The position numbers and the translations under genes are program-made. The notes beneath the pieces were generated by a model. The model was not told the origin of the DNA. It worked only from the letters and a program-made list of their open reading frames with translations, and made no database searches. Below are positions 14,786 through 24,225 of a stretch of 64,000 nt of DNA, one piece after another (position 1 is the stretch's first letter; every line of letters starts with the position of its first letter). The stretch spans positions 33,340 through 97,339 of the forward strand of contig NZ_RHHV01000011.1 of the NCBI RefSeq assembly GCF_003710905.1, given 5' to 3'. This DNA is from Brevibacillus parabrevis (GTDB taxonomy: Bacteria > Bacillota > Bacilli > Brevibacillales > Brevibacillaceae).

Positions 14786-16789
14786 ATGAAGCTTGCAAAT
14801 GTTCAACAGCCGATCCGGCTCGGAGCGATGACACTGCCGAATCGGATCATCATGGGCTCGATGCACGTCGGGCTGGAGAAGCTGCCGAACGGCGTAGAGC
14901 GCCTCGCAGATTTTTATGCGGAGCGAGCCAGCGGGGGAGCAGGATTGATCGTGACGGGAGGAGCGGCTGTGCTGCCGGAGGGTGGCATGGGTGAGGTCTA
15001 CTGCAACGTGTTTCTCGATGAACATATCGAACAGCTCAGGATCATTACAGAAAAAGTGCACCAGCAAAAGGGCAAAATCGCGTTGCAACTGTTCCATGCG
15101 GGCCGCTACGCGTACAAAGAGGTGACAGGACTCGATCCGGTAGCTCCCTCGCCGTTGCAGGCGCCGATCAATCGCACACAGCCGCGGGAGCTGGACGAGG
15201 CTGGCATTGAACGGACGATTGCCGCTTTTGCCAGTGGTGCGGTGCGGGCGCAGAAAGCCGGTTTTGACGCTGTCGAAATCATGGGGTCGGAAGGGTATTT
15301 GATCAATCAGTTTCTCTCTCCTGTGACCAACCAGCGGCAGGATGAATGGGGAGGAGACTTTGGGCGGCGGACCCGCTTTGGGGTGGAAGTAGCGAAGCGC
15401 GTGCGGGAAGCAGTTGGCCGTGATTTTCCTGTGTTGTTCCGAATGTCCGGGCTTGATCTGATTCCGGACAGCACCACGATCGAAGAGACGCTCCAATTCG
15501 CCCGGATGCTGGAGGAGGCTGGGGTTGACGCGCTCAATATCGGGATTGGCTGGCATGAATCGAAAGTGCCGACGATCTCCATGATGGTGCCGCGCGGAGC
15601 GTATGTGTGGGTCGCCCAGCAAGTCAAAGAGGCTGTCCACATCCCGGTCATCGCCAGCAACCGGATCAACGACATCCGTCACGCAGAAGAAATTTTGCAG
15701 GCTGGCCGCTGCGATCTCGTTTCGCTGGCCCGTCCGTTTTTGGCTGACCCGCAAATCGTCGCGAAAAGCGTTCAGGGACGTTTTGATGAAGTCAATACGT
15801 GCATCGCCTGTAACCAAGCTTGTCTCGATCATATTTTCGATGGCAAGGTCGCATCCTGTCTGGTCAACCCGATGGTCGGCAGAGAGGTGGAGTGGGCGTT
15901 GGCACAGGCAACTGTCCGCAAAAAGGTCGCGGTCGTGGGCGCTGGCCCTGCCGGATTGGAAGCAGCCCGCGTGCTGGCTGAGCGGGGGCACGAGGTTGTT
16001 CTGTTCGAAAAGCAGGAGCGCATCGGCGGCCAGCTGAACTACGCGCGACAAGTGCCAGGCAAGGCCGAATTTAACGAGACGTTGCGCTATTATCAGACGC
16101 AGCTGGTCAAGCTGGGGGTAGAAGTCAGGCTGGGCACAGAAGCGAGCGCGGACGAATTGGTGCGCGAAGGCTTTGCGGAAGTCGTCATCGCGACAGGGGT
16201 TGTTCCGCGCAGACCGGAGATTGCGGGCCAGGAGATGCCGCACGTCGTCATGTACAATGAAGTGTTTGAGCACAAGGTAAAGGTCGCAAGCAAGGTCGTG
16301 ATCGTGGGCGCAGGGGGAATTGCCTGTGACTTGTCCCACTTGCTCGTCCATGACGAGGTGATCTCACCGGAAGCAGCGGAGTATTTGCTCGCGTATCGGA
16401 TTTTGGATGCGAAAGCTCTGCACAAGCTGCAAACAGGCAAAAGAAAGGTCTTCATGCTGCGCAGGGGCAAGCACGTCGGCACCGGGCTGGGCAAAACGAC
16501 GCGCTGGGCGACTTTGGCCTATTTAAAGCAAAACGGCGTAGAGATGCTGACCGAGATCGAGTACAAGCGGATCGCCGAAGAAGGCGTGTACATTACCCGC
16601 AATGGCGAAGAGCAGGTCATCCCGGCTGATACGGTGATCATCGCGGCGGGAGCTACGCCGAATGATGCCTTGTATCACGCGCTTGCAGGACGCATTCCGG
16701 TGCATTTGATCGGCGGCGCAAAAGAGGCAGGGGAGCTGGATGCCAAGCGGGCGATTTTGGAAGGAGCACAGGTGGGAAGGGCGATTTGA
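14786..16789 (+). CDS. fadH: 2,4-dienoyl-CoA reductase (FadH-type), FMN/FAD/4Fe-4S enzyme
   Basis: A 667-residue protein of the old-yellow-enzyme plus disulfide-oxidoreductase type. Residues 1-330 form the FMN barrel (LPNRIIMGSMHVGL, LQLFHAGRYA, GYLINQFLSPVTNQR). The iron-sulfur ligands are C-x2-C-x3-C-x11-C at about 339-358. The FAD motif VVGAGPAGLEAARVLA starts near 383 and a second GAGGIACD nucleotide-binding motif follows near 510. The enzyme reduces 2,4-dienoyl-CoA in beta-oxidation of unsaturated fatty acids. The FadR-like operator upstream supports this over other flavin reductases (for example trimethylamine or enoate reductases), which share the architecture. ATG 14786 follows GAGGGGG. 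Confidence 0.82.
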   Translation: MKLANVQQPIRLGAMTLPNRIIMGSMHVGLEKLPNGVERLADFYAERASGGAGLIVTGGAAVLPEGGMGEVYCNVFLDEHIEQLRIITEKVHQQKGKIALQLFHAGRYAYKEVTGLDPVAPSPLQAPINRTQPRELDEAGIERTIAAFASGAVRAQKAGFDAVEIMGSEGYLINQFLSPVTNQRQDEWGGDFGRRTRFGVEVAKRVREAVGRDFPVLFRMSGLDLIPDSTTIEETLQFARMLEEAGVDALNIGIGWHESKVPTISMMVPRGAYVWVAQQVKEAVHIPVIASNRINDIRHAEEILQAGRCDLVSLARPFLADPQIVAKSVQGRFDEVNTCIACNQACLDHIFDGKVASCLVNPMVGREVEWALAQATVRKKVAVVGAGPAGLEAARVLAERGHEVVLFEKQERIGGQLNYARQVPGKAEFNETLRYYQTQLVKLGVEVRLGTEASADELVREGFAEVVIATGVVPRRPEIAGQEMPHVVMYNEVFEHKVKVASKVVIVGAGGIACDLSHLLVHDEVISPEAAEYLLAYRILDAKALHKLQTGKRKVFMLRRGKHVGTGLGKTTRWATLAYLKQNGVEMLTEIEYKRIAEEGVYITRNGEEQVIPADTVIIAAGATPNDALYHALAGRIPVHLIGGAKEAGELDAKRAILEGAQVGRAI

Positions 16790-16954
16790 TGCCCTGCAAA
16801 AGTTTTTCTATTCCGAAAATACGTTGGATCGTGTATGATGAAAAAAGTATGTCGTCTTTTTAGAACTTTTGTCGAATCGCTTTTCAACATACTTAAATTC
16901 TTGCACAATGGAAGCATACTGTTCAAATTCATTTGATTGGGGGCTTTCGCCTTG

Positions 16955-17251
16955 ATGAACCATAACGGCATTCTATTAGGAAAGCGTTACTTCCTGTACT
17001 CCACTGCACCTGTAGCAGAAGTGGAGGGATGGACGTTTACGATTGCCCCGGGGTTTAAGATGATTGCAGGTGGTAGTGCTAACCCACTTCAGACACTTAT
17101 CAGCGTTTACCGTGAAAATGAAAAGGTTGCTCAACTCGTGCTTCATCATAGACGCTCCGACTCAGATGTCACCGTGCAGGCCGTCTCCAGCGAGCTGTTG
17201 CTGGAAATCGCGCCAGCGACCAGAACTGTGAGTGTGGCAGAGAAGTTGTAA
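16955..17251 (+). CDS. Hypothetical protein, 98 aa
   Basis: A small beta-rich protein (blocks GWTFTIAPGFKMI, LISVYRENEKVAQLVLHH). No family recognised. ATG 16955 or the TTG just before it (16952) may be the start; TTGGGGGC (16937-16944) is the only ribosome-like sequence. A terminator begins right after the stop. Upstream, arms AGTATGT (16847) and ACATACT (16887) form a widely spaced inverted repeat of doubtful meaning. Confidence 0.6.
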   Translation: MNHNGILLGKRYFLYSTAPVAEVEGWTFTIAPGFKMIAGGSANPLQTLISVYRENEKVAQLVLHHRRSDSDVTVQAVSSELLLEIAPATRTVSVAEKL

Positions 17252-17252
17252 G

Positions 17253-17274
17253 GCACCCTGAGCAGGGTGCTTTT
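17253..17274 (+). terminator. Terminator after the 98-aa gene
   Basis: GCACCCTG-AG-CAGGGTGC (17253-17270) followed by T4. Confidence 0.8.
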
Positions 17275-17319
17275 CGCTTTTTTCCCTCTACATAGATACA
17301 GGCGAGGAGGCCGAAGAAT

Positions 17320-18168
17320 TTGACAGCAAACGAATGGCAAGTAGGCGAGCTGCAACTTACGTGGCTCAGAGGCGGTTTGACCCAGCTCGACGGGGGAGCG
17401 ATGTTTGGCGTTGTTCCCAAGCCGTTGTGGAGCAAACGCTATCCGCCCAACGAAAGCAATCAGATTCCGCTTCGGGCAGACCCGATTTTGATTCAGGCGT
17501 ATGGCAAACGCATTTTGATCGAATCCGGCATGGGGAACGATCGGCTGACAGAAAAGCAGAAGCGCAACTTCGGCCTCGTGGAAGAATCGCAAGTAAAAGA
17601 ATCGCTGGCGGCAAAAGGCTTGACGCCTGCTGATATTGATATCATCATCATGACGCACATGCACTACGACCACGCAAATGGACTCGTATCCGTACAGGAC
17701 GGGCAGCATGTCTCGACTTTTCCGAACGCCGTCATTTACGTACAAGAGCAGGAATGGGCGGAAATGCGAGAGCCCAACATTCGTTCCCGCAATACATACT
17801 GGGAAGAAAACTGGCGCCCGATTGAAGCGCAAGTGCAAACATACGGCGACACGCTGGAGGTCGTTCCCGGCATTAGCTTGCATCACACGGGCGGCCACAG
17901 CCAGGGACATGCCATCGTCCGCATGGAAAGCGGCGGTCAACTGCTTTTGCATCTCGCAGACATCATGCCGACGCACACCCACCACAATCCGCTGTGGGTC
18001 ATGGCGTACGACGACTACCCGATGACGTCGATTTTCGCCAAAGAAGAATGGATACTCGGCGGCATCCAGCAAGGCGCCTGGTTCACGTTTTATCACGACG
18101 CCGTCTACCGGGCGGTCAAGCTCAATGAAAAAGGCGAAATCATCGAGCACATCAAAATAGAAGCGTAA
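17320..18168 (+). CDS. ytnP: N-acyl homoserine lactonase-like metallo-hydrolase, YtnP type
   Basis: A 282-residue metallo-beta-lactamase-fold enzyme. The N-terminal block LDGGAMFGVVPKPLWSK is a signature of B. subtilis YtnP and relatives. Zinc ligands are seen as THMHYDHANG, HHTGGHSQGH and LHLADIMPTHTHH, with a late FYHDA. YtnP opens acyl-homoserine lactone rings and quenches quorum-sensing signals of other bacteria. The start is TTG 17320: GAGGAGG lies 9 bases upstream and the next in-frame ATG is within the fold. Flanked by terminators, so monocistronic. Confidence 0.88.
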   Translation: MTANEWQVGELQLTWLRGGLTQLDGGAMFGVVPKPLWSKRYPPNESNQIPLRADPILIQAYGKRILIESGMGNDRLTEKQKRNFGLVEESQVKESLAAKGLTPADIDIIIMTHMHYDHANGLVSVQDGQHVSTFPNAVIYVQEQEWAEMREPNIRSRNTYWEENWRPIEAQVQTYGDTLEVVPGISLHHTGGHSQGHAIVRMESGGQLLLHLADIMPTHTHHNPLWVMAYDDYPMTSIFAKEEWILGGIQQGAWFTFYHDAVYRAVKLNEKGEIIEHIKIEA

Positions 18169-18170
18169 TG

Positions 18171-18194
18171 GCCGGGAGATCCCCGGCTTTTTTT
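18171..18194 (+). terminator. Terminator after ytnP
   Basis: GCCGGG (18171-18176) and CCCGGC (18182-18187) followed by T7. Confidence 0.85.
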
Positions 18195-18267
18195 GCAAGT
18201 TAGCAGCTATCGAATTTTTGATAAGTCTCATAGAAATTTTTCATAATCCAAAAATTTTGAATGCTCA

Positions 18268-18296
18268 TTGACGAACCATAGACTCCTCACTACAAT
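18268..18296 (+). promoter_or_regulatory. SigA promoter of the MFS gene
   Basis: TTGACG (18268-18273), 17-base spacer, TACAAT (18291-18296). The leader to the start codon is about 60 bases. Confidence 0.7.
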
Positions 18297-18363
18297 AGGA
18301 ACATCACAGAGCGTCTGTTCTGGTAGCAAGGCGCAAGCAGAACAGTTGTGGGGAGAAGAGAGC

Positions 18364-19599
18364 ATGAGCTGGACTAAAAAACGTTTGCAGGAGTACCACC
18401 CGATCGTCTGGTCGCTGATTGTCGGGACTGTGTTTGTCAGGGCTGCTAGTTCGATGAGCATGCCGTTTTTGTTTTTATACTTGTCGAATCATACCGATAT
18501 GGATTTGGCGATGATCGGTTTGACGATCGGAGCTGGCCCATTAGCCGGGACGATTGGCGGTTTTATTGCCGGGACGTTGTCGGACCGAATCGGACGCAGA
18601 CGGGTCATGCTGGGGGCGTTGTACGTCTGGACGCTCGTCTTTATCGGCTTTGCGATCAGCAAAAACCCGCTGGTCTTGCTGTTCCTCAATATGGCTGGCG
18701 GGCTCTGTCGCTCGTTTTATGAGCCGGTCTCGCAGGCGCTGATGGCGGATGTGACGCCGCCGGAAAAACGGTTTCGCGTATTCGGCCTTCGCTATACGGC
18801 GATCAACGTAGGGGTAGCAGTCGGTCCGATTGCGGGCGCTGTGCTGGCGAAGACGTCCGTCGCGCTGCCTTTTATGATTACCGCGCTCATTTACTTGCTG
18901 TACGTCATCAGCTTGCAAAGATTGCTGAACAAGTTCGGGATCAAGCAAATCGAGGGGCAAAAGAAAGAGACGATTACTTTTGGCCGCGCCTTCAGCGTAG
19001 TCGTGAACGACAAGGCATTCCGCCTGTACATGATTGCCGGGGTGCTGGGAGCGGTCGGCTATTCGCAAATGTCCTCCACGCTCGCCAAGTTCACGGAGAT
19101 GACAGTGGCGTCCGGTGCGGAGCTGTTCGCGATTCTCATGAGCATCAACGCAGTTGTCGTCGTGCTTATGCAGATGCCTTTGACCAGATGGGCAGAAAAA
19201 AAGACGCCCCTCACCGCAATTGTGGTCGGAAACGTTATGTATGCACTGGGCGATATCGGCTACGCGTTCGCTGGCTCCTGGGCGCTTTTCATCATCGCCA
19301 TGGTGTTGTTTACGTTCGGTGAAATCTTGACCTTTACCGCAGGTGACGTCCTGATTGACCGCATGGCGCCGGAAGGAATGCGCGGCAGCTACTACGGTGC
19401 CAAAAGCTTCAGCAACCTGGGGCAGTTCATCGGTCCGTGGATGGGCGGCATGCTGCTCGGGCTTTACGGCGGGACGACGCTGTTCTTGACCGTAGCCGCC
19501 TTTTCCATGGTCAGCAGCGCCTTCCAATGGGCAGGTCAGCGGGTGTACTTCGCCACGCACGGCAAATCGCTGAACGAGGCGCGGGCGGAATCACTCTAG
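18364..19599 (+). CDS. MFS drug-efflux transporter (DHA1 type)
   Basis: A 411-residue, 12-helix transporter. The loop after helix 2 reads GTLSDRIGRRRVML, the main MFS signature. Helix 5 carries GVAVGPIAGAVLA, the antiporter motif of drug-proton exporters. The C-terminal half repeats the fold (SYYGAKSFSNLGQFIGPWMGG). It probably exports small amphipathic compounds; the substrate is not readable. Start ATG 18364 has GGGGAGAAGAG upstream. The 3' end overlaps the convergent GDSL gene by 9 bases. Confidence 0.82.
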   Translation: MSWTKKRLQEYHPIVWSLIVGTVFVRAASSMSMPFLFLYLSNHTDMDLAMIGLTIGAGPLAGTIGGFIAGTLSDRIGRRRVMLGALYVWTLVFIGFAISKNPLVLLFLNMAGGLCRSFYEPVSQALMADVTPPEKRFRVFGLRYTAINVGVAVGPIAGAVLAKTSVALPFMITALIYLLYVISLQRLLNKFGIKQIEGQKKETITFGRAFSVVVNDKAFRLYMIAGVLGAVGYSQMSSTLAKFTEMTVASGAELFAILMSINAVVVVLMQMPLTRWAEKKTPLTAIVVGNVMYALGDIGYAFAGSWALFIIAMVLFTFGEILTFTAGDVLIDRMAPEGMRGSYYGAKSFSNLGQFIGPWMGGMLLGLYGGTTLFLTVAAFSMVSSAFQWAGQRVYFATHGKSLNEARAESL

Positions 19600-20379
19600 C
19601 GCCTGCATGATCCGCTCGGCGATCCGCGAATACCCTTCCGTGTTCGGATGGAAATGATCGGTGTACAAGTACGACTGTTCCTTGCGCAAGAACATGTCAT
19701 AAGTCGGGACGACGAATACTTGCGGGTAGCGGGCCGCGATTTGCGAGGCGGAGTTGTTCCAGTCCAGGACAGGTTGCACCGTATCCACAGCCGCTTCCGT
19801 ATTGCCGAACGGGTTGTACAAAGAAGTGTAGACGATCGTCGCCTTTTTGTTCAGCGCGCGAATTTGTCGAATGATCTCCTCATAGTTGGTCGTAAGCCTG
19901 TCGATGGCTGCGGCCACTTTTTCTTGTTCAATCGTGTAAAGTCCGCCGGTTTGCCTGAACAAGTCGTTGCCGCCGATGGTGAACAAGATCAGGTCGGCAT
20001 CGGCAATCAGCGTTTTGACCTGTGCTTCGGACATTTGCTTGAGCAGGTCGGTCGACTCTTGTCCGTTAATCGCGAGGTTGGTAAACGTGATCGAGTGGCC
20101 CGCCTTTTTTTCCAACGCTTGCCGGACGAGCCCGACGTATCCTTGACCGTTTGCATCGCCGGCACCGCGTGTGAGCGAGTCACCGAGCGCGACGATTTTG
20201 CGGACGCCTTCAGCAGGCAAAGGCGCTGGCGTTTTCGCGGATTCGGCAGGGGATGTTCCTGTAGCGGGGGCCAACTGCTGCGGGTTCATCGCCAGGACAA
20301 AGCCTGTAGCCAAGAGCAAAAAGGACAGAAATGACAGCAACCCTGCGGTCCGCCAGAGAAGTTTGCCGGATGTGCGCAT
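19591..20379 (-). CDS. SGNH/GDSL-family hydrolase, exported
   Basis: A 262-residue protein with an N-terminal signal or anchor helix (LLSFLSFLLLATGFVLA) and a Pro/Ala-rich spacer. The catalytic blocks follow in order: VALGDSLTRG (nucleophile Ser), a central NLAINGQ, IGGNDLF, and DHFHPNTEGY carrying the Asp-His pair. Such enzymes hydrolyse esters of lipids or carbohydrates outside the membrane. Its start has AGGAGG 7 bases upstream. It faces the MFS gene tail to tail. Confidence 0.88.
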   Translation of the reverse strand: MRTSGKLLWRTAGLLSFLSFLLLATGFVLAMNPQQLAPATGTSPAESAKTPAPLPAEGVRKIVALGDSLTRGAGDANGQGYVGLVRQALEKKAGHSITFTNLAINGQESTDLLKQMSEAQVKTLIADADLILFTIGGNDLFRQTGGLYTIEQEKVAAAIDRLTTNYEEIIRQIRALNKKATIVYTSLYNPFGNTEAAVDTVQPVLDWNNSASQIAARYPQVFVVPTYDMFLRKEQSYLYTDHFHPNTEGYSRIAERIMQALE

Positions 20380-20415
20380 CGGCTATCCTCCTATTCGATG
20401 TGAAGTGAACAGACA

Positions 20416-20424
20416 TGGTATAAT
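20416..20424 (+). promoter_or_regulatory. Extended -10 promoter of the ABC exporter
   Basis: TGGTATAAT is a perfect TGn-TATAAT extended -10. No good -35 is present, as expected for this promoter type. It lies in the short space between the divergent GDSL and ABC genes. Confidence 0.55.
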
Positions 20425-20510
20425 GTGGTTGGACATCTTATGCCAGTGTACCATAAACGCAGAGCTTGCGTCAGTCGCGGGCAGCGCAAACAAAGACAGG
20501 AGGGCGCACA

Positions 20511-21437
20511 TTGGGCGATACGGTCCTCGCAGTATCAGGATTGCAAAAAACAATCGGCAAAAAGCAGATTATTCACGATATTACTTTTGAAGTGCTCGCC
20601 GGAGAAGTGTTTGGTTTTCTCGGGCCAAACGGAGCGGGCAAGACGACGACGATCCGCATGCTGGTCGGTCTGGCAAAAGCAGATGGCGGAGACATTCGCA
20701 TCGGGAGAGTATCGCTGCGGGACAATTTCCCGGAAGCGATCGCGCAAGTTGGCTGCATCGTGGAAAATCCCGAGTTGTACAAATTTTTGACGGGAAGAGA
20801 AAACCTGGAGCAATTTGCCCGCATGAGCGGCGGGATTGCGCCGGAGCGGATAGAGGAGATCGTGCGCTTCGTCGATCTGGAACGGGCGATTGACGACAAG
20901 GTCAAGACGTACTCGCTCGGGATGAGACAGCGGCTGGGAATCGCGCAGGCGCTGTTGCACCGACCGAAAATCTTGATTCTCGACGAGCCGACAAACGGAC
21001 TGGACCCGGCTGGCATCCGCGAAATGCGCCAGTTTATCCGGCGGCTTGCAGAGGAAGAGGGACTTGCTGTGTTCATTTCCAGCCATCTGCTCAGCGAGAT
21101 CGAGATGATGTGCGATCGGGTAGCGATTATTAGCCAGGGGAAGGTTATTTCTGTTGGGCTGGTGACTGAGCTGATGGAGCAGTTTGCCGATCAGGTGGAA
21201 TGGACCATCTCCGCTGCGCATATGCAAAAGGCAATGGACGTGCTGCGTAGGCATAAGGCTGTGACGGAGATTGCCGCGGTCGGAGAAGACCGATTGAAAA
21301 CGCACATGGATATGGAACGGGTAGGAGAAGTCAACCAGGCGCTGGTTCAGGCAGGCGTTCCGGTCGTGGGAATTGCCACGAAAACGGTGACGCTCGAAGA
21401 CTTGTTCCTGACGTTGACAGGAGGGGGAGAAAAATGA
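20511..21437 (+). CDS. ABC transporter ATP-binding protein
   Basis: A 308-residue ATPase of the BcrA/CcmA-like export group. Walker A is GPNGAGKTT, the signature is YSLGMRQRLGIA, and Walker B is ILILDEPTNGLDP, with a switch His in FISSHLLSE. The start TTG 20511 has AGGAGGG 6 bases upstream; an upstream TTG at 20466 lacks one. The stop overlaps the permease start by 4 bases. Typical roles are export of lipids or peptides such as antibiotics, or envelope maintenance; the substrate is unknown. Confidence 0.9.
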   Translation: MGDTVLAVSGLQKTIGKKQIIHDITFEVLAGEVFGFLGPNGAGKTTTIRMLVGLAKADGGDIRIGRVSLRDNFPEAIAQVGCIVENPELYKFLTGRENLEQFARMSGGIAPERIEEIVRFVDLERAIDDKVKTYSLGMRQRLGIAQALLHRPKILILDEPTNGLDPAGIREMRQFIRRLAEEEGLAVFISSHLLSEIEMMCDRVAIISQGKVISVGLVTELMEQFADQVEWTISAAHMQKAMDVLRRHKAVTEIAAVGEDRLKTHMDMERVGEVNQALVQAGVPVVGIATKTVTLEDLFLTLTGGGEK

Positions 21438-22429
21438 ATCCAAGCATGCTGGGCCTCGTCCAAAATGAAACGGTCAAACTGCTGCGCCGCCGCCGCTTCC
21501 TCGTCGTCGTGCTGATTCTGGCGATCCTCATCCCGATTTTTACATACGCGCAGTATCGTTCTGTGATCACCACCCAGGAGCGCATGGGCACGACTGACTG
21601 GCGTCCGCTTTTGACCCAGCAAATCGTCGATATGCAAAACAGGCTTGCCTCCAGCCGCCTCCCGGACGAATGGCGCGACATCATTAAAATCCGCATTCAG
21701 CAACAGCAATATTATCTCGACCACGATATCAACCCGATGGCGCCTGGAGGTCCGACTTTTGCCCGCGGCTTTATGGATCAGACGATCTCCATGTTTTTGC
21801 CGATGATCATCGTCATTTTGGCAGTCGATATCGTCTCGGCGGAATTGAGCGAAGGGACGATCAAGCTGTTGTTGACCAGACCCGTTCGGCGCTGGAAGGT
21901 GTTGACCAGCAAGTACATCACTTTGCTGCTGTTTACGTCCTTGACCGTGGTGATGACGCTGTTTATGGCTTATTCGCTGTCAGGCTTCGTCTTTGGCTAT
22001 TCCGGATGGGACTTGCCTGTGCTCACCGGCTTCGAAGTGGCAGGCGGAGAGTTGCAGACAGCAGGGGCGTTCATGTTGCCGCAGTGGCAGTTTTTGCTCA
22101 TGCAGTACGGACTGGGCTGGTTCGTGTGCCTCGTAGTCGGAACGATCACGTTCATGGTTTCCGTGCTGATCCGCAGCGCCGCCGCCGGGATGGGAGTCAT
22201 GATGGCGGCCCTGATCAGCGGCATGATCCTGACCCAGATGGCCTCTTCCTGGGAGTCGTCCAAATACTTGTTCGTCGTCAATTTGCAGTTGACCGATTAT
22301 TTGAACGGCACACTGCCTCCGATCAAAGGAATGACGCTTCCGTTTTCCTTGACTGTGCTGAGTATATGGGCCGTAGCTGCTCTGATCGTAGCCTACACCG
22401 TCTTTATCCGCCGGGACGTCACTTCCTAA
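21434..22429 (+). CDS. ABC transporter permease (ABC-2 type)
   Basis: A 331-residue membrane protein with six predicted helices. After the first helix comes a large external loop (about residues 40-110), then ELSEGTIKLLLTRPVRRWKV, the cytoplasmic coupling segment found in ABC-2 permeases such as NatB or BcrB. It is translationally coupled to the ATPase (ATGA at 21434) and must form the membrane half of that exporter. Confidence 0.88.
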   Translation: MNPSMLGLVQNETVKLLRRRRFLVVVLILAILIPIFTYAQYRSVITTQERMGTTDWRPLLTQQIVDMQNRLASSRLPDEWRDIIKIRIQQQQYYLDHDINPMAPGGPTFARGFMDQTISMFLPMIIVILAVDIVSAELSEGTIKLLLTRPVRRWKVLTSKYITLLLFTSLTVVMTLFMAYSLSGFVFGYSGWDLPVLTGFEVAGGELQTAGAFMLPQWQFLLMQYGLGWFVCLVVGTITFMVSVLIRSAAAGMGVMMAALISGMILTQMASSWESSKYLFVVNLQLTDYLNGTLPPIKGMTLPFSLTVLSIWAVAALIVAYTVFIRRDVTS

Positions 22430-22516
22430 TTTGGAAAAAAGCGCTACCTTTTTCCTTCTCGTTCGTATTTACTGAGAGGATCAGGAATGGCAACGAGAGG
22501 AGATTGACGAGAGAGT

Positions 22517-22948
22517 ATGGACGTATTATGGAAATGCGGGACAGTCGCTTTGACAAGCATGCTTGAATTGTGGGGAGCGATTCCCGTTGGATTTTTATTG
22601 CAGTTGCCGCCGTTTTTGACGGGGCTGTTCAGTGCCATTGGTGCAATAGCAAGCGCGGGTATCGTCATCTTTTTGGGCGGCTCCCTGCGAAGCTGGCTGA
22701 TGAAACGTGTGGAGAAAAAGGGGAAAAACCAAGGACGAATGGGGCGCATTTGGGAGAAGTACGGCGTCATCGGACTTGGACTGGCCTCGCCACTGTTAAC
22801 TGGCGCTCCGCTCGGTGCTGCGATCGGGATTTCGCTCGGCGCACCAGTCGGCAAGCTGATGTGGTGGATGTCGATCGGCATTGTTTTATGGAGCATCATC
22901 CTGACTGTAGCCGTTGCGTACGGCTTGCTTACGTTCCTCACACTGTAG
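22517..22948 (+). CDS. Small multidrug-export-type membrane protein (PF06695)
   Basis: A 143-residue protein with three or four membrane helices, in the pattern of the small multidrug export family (PF06695): ELWGAIPVGFLLQLPP, AGIVIFLGG and GLASPLLTGAPLGAAIGISLGAP. The Gly/Pro-rich GAP-G repeat near residue 100 is the best family mark. Despite the name, a transport function is not firmly established. ATG 22517 follows a purine-rich stretch. Confidence 0.75.
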   Translation: MDVLWKCGTVALTSMLELWGAIPVGFLLQLPPFLTGLFSAIGAIASAGIVIFLGGSLRSWLMKRVEKKGKNQGRMGRIWEKYGVIGLGLASPLLTGAPLGAAIGISLGAPVGKLMWWMSIGIVLWSIILTVAVAYGLLTFLTL

Positions 22949-23046
22949 AGGCCCACGAAGGCAACCGCTGCTTTTGGCTAGTGGAAATTTTGCATACGAA
23001 GATCAATAGATGAATAAGGAAAACATAGGAAAGCGGGGGATCATTC

Positions 23047-23307
23047 ATGAGTGAGAAAAAGGAAGTGCTGGTGCCTGAACTGGAGGAGTTGCTGCACAAG
23101 TTTACCGAGTTGTTGACAGGCGAAGCGACGCCGGAGCGGATCGAGATGGTGAAAGTATGGTGTTTGTATACGACGATGGCAAAAGCAATGCCGCCGCTCA
23201 TCCAGCATTGGGGCAGCGAGCCGGAGCATCAGGATGCCCGCAATCAGATCAGAGAGATTATCGAGCAAATCAAGCAGTGGAACCAGGCTAAAAATCAGAC
23301 CCATTAA
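23047..23307 (+). CDS. DUF2573 (YusU-like) small protein, 86 aa
   Basis: A helical, acidic protein of 86 residues. The pattern LLHKFTELLTGEATPERIEMVKVW and MAKAMPPLIQHW recalls YusU of B. subtilis (DUF2573); this is from memory of the family pattern. Start ATG 23047 has GCGGGGG 8 bases upstream. A strong terminator follows. Confidence 0.65.
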   Translation: MSEKKEVLVPELEELLHKFTELLTGEATPERIEMVKVWCLYTTMAKAMPPLIQHWGSEPEHQDARNQIREIIEQIKQWNQAKNQTH

Positions 23308-23317
23308 TAAAAGAAGA

Positions 23318-23359
23318 AACGCCGCCTTTTGTGCTTCATGGCAAAAGGCGGCGTTTTTT
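23318..23359. terminator. Terminator between convergent genes
   Basis: AACGCCGCCTTTTG (23318-23331) and CAAAAGGCGGCGTT (23342-23355) form a 14-base perfect stem with a T-run on the + side. Confidence 0.85.
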
Positions 23360-23373
23360 GGTGTGCAAAAACC

Positions 23374-24225
23374 TTATTCCGTCAGAGTGGCGTCGGCTAA
23401 CCGAATCTCCAAGTATCGCATAGGAGCAAGCTCGCCCCGATAGCTCAGTTTTCCTGCTCGGATTAACTCCTGAATCCGTTGCAACAAATACATGTCACCG
23501 ATGCACTGCTCGCTGCGGCCCATCACCTCGCCAATGACGCGGCCGGCTTTCTGGAACGAACGGGTGGAGCACTGAAGCAGTGCCGCATCGTAGTAATCTT
23601 CCGGCACCGCTTGAACCAGCCCGTTTTCGATAATGCGCAGGCGGCTGGTGGAGTGCAGCCAATGAGCTTCCCAGTCATGCACCCATTCCTCGATTTGAGC
23701 GCTAGACAAGCTTGCTTTTGTCTCCCATGCACCATGGAGACGTTCCGAATAAATCTCGCCGACACTTCTGATCACATACGGAATGGTGTTGTTCTCTTCA
23801 TCTGTGACGGTGTAGTGGATGCGCTGACTATAGGCGGACACATCCACGGCTTCGAAGCGGATTGCTTTGGATTGGAGCATGGAGACGACGTAACGTATCC
23901 CGAGCTGATCGGAAGTGCACCGTCCGCCATGCCACAAAACAACCGTGCTGCCTGCGGGGATGTCGGCAGCGAACGTCCGGTCTTGCTGAAATTGTTGGGC
24001 GAACAGCTCCAAATCCTCCTGAAAGTCAGGTTCTGTTGCGACGAGCAAGTTTTTGAACCATTGCCAGCGTTGCTCCATTCCATCCTCGGTAGTCAAATGG
24101 GCAATCGGGCCGATCGAGAAGTCATCGCGAAGGCAAATGATCGAGCCTGGCAGCCTGGCTGCACGCAGAAATACGCGCAACGTCCCACACGCAGAATCGC
24201 CGAAGCCGATATGAAAAGTTTGCAT
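23374..24225 (-). CDS. DUF1835/DUF3658 protein
   Basis: A 283-residue cytoplasmic protein. The N-terminus MQTFHIGFGDSACGTLRV with LRDDFSIGPI about 30 residues later is characteristic of DUF1835, and the C-terminal part (VIGEVMG, IGDMYLLQRI, LSYRGELAPMRYLEIRL) matches DUF3658, which normally accompanies it. The family's role is unknown. Start 24225 has AAGGAG 8 bases upstream on the minus strand; longer frames to 24300 lack this. Confidence 0.82.
   Translation of the reverse strand: MQTFHIGFGDSACGTLRVFLRAARLPGSIICLRDDFSIGPIAHLTTEDGMEQRWQWFKNLLVATEPDFQEDLELFAQQFQQDRTFAADIPAGSTVVLWHGGRCTSDQLGIRYVVSMLQSKAIRFEAVDVSAYSQRIHYTVTDEENNTIPYVIRSVGEIYSERLHGAWETKASLSSAQIEEWVHDWEAHWLHSTSRLRIIENGLVQAVPEDYYDAALLQCSTRSFQKAGRVIGEVMGRSEQCIGDMYLLQRIQELIRAGKLSYRGELAPMRYLEIRLADATLTE

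Noticed and set aside
14456..16351. Long minus-strand frame of 631 codons
   Set aside because: It is antisense to the well-defined fadH gene, has an odd composition rich in Arg, His and Gln, and no ribosome site.
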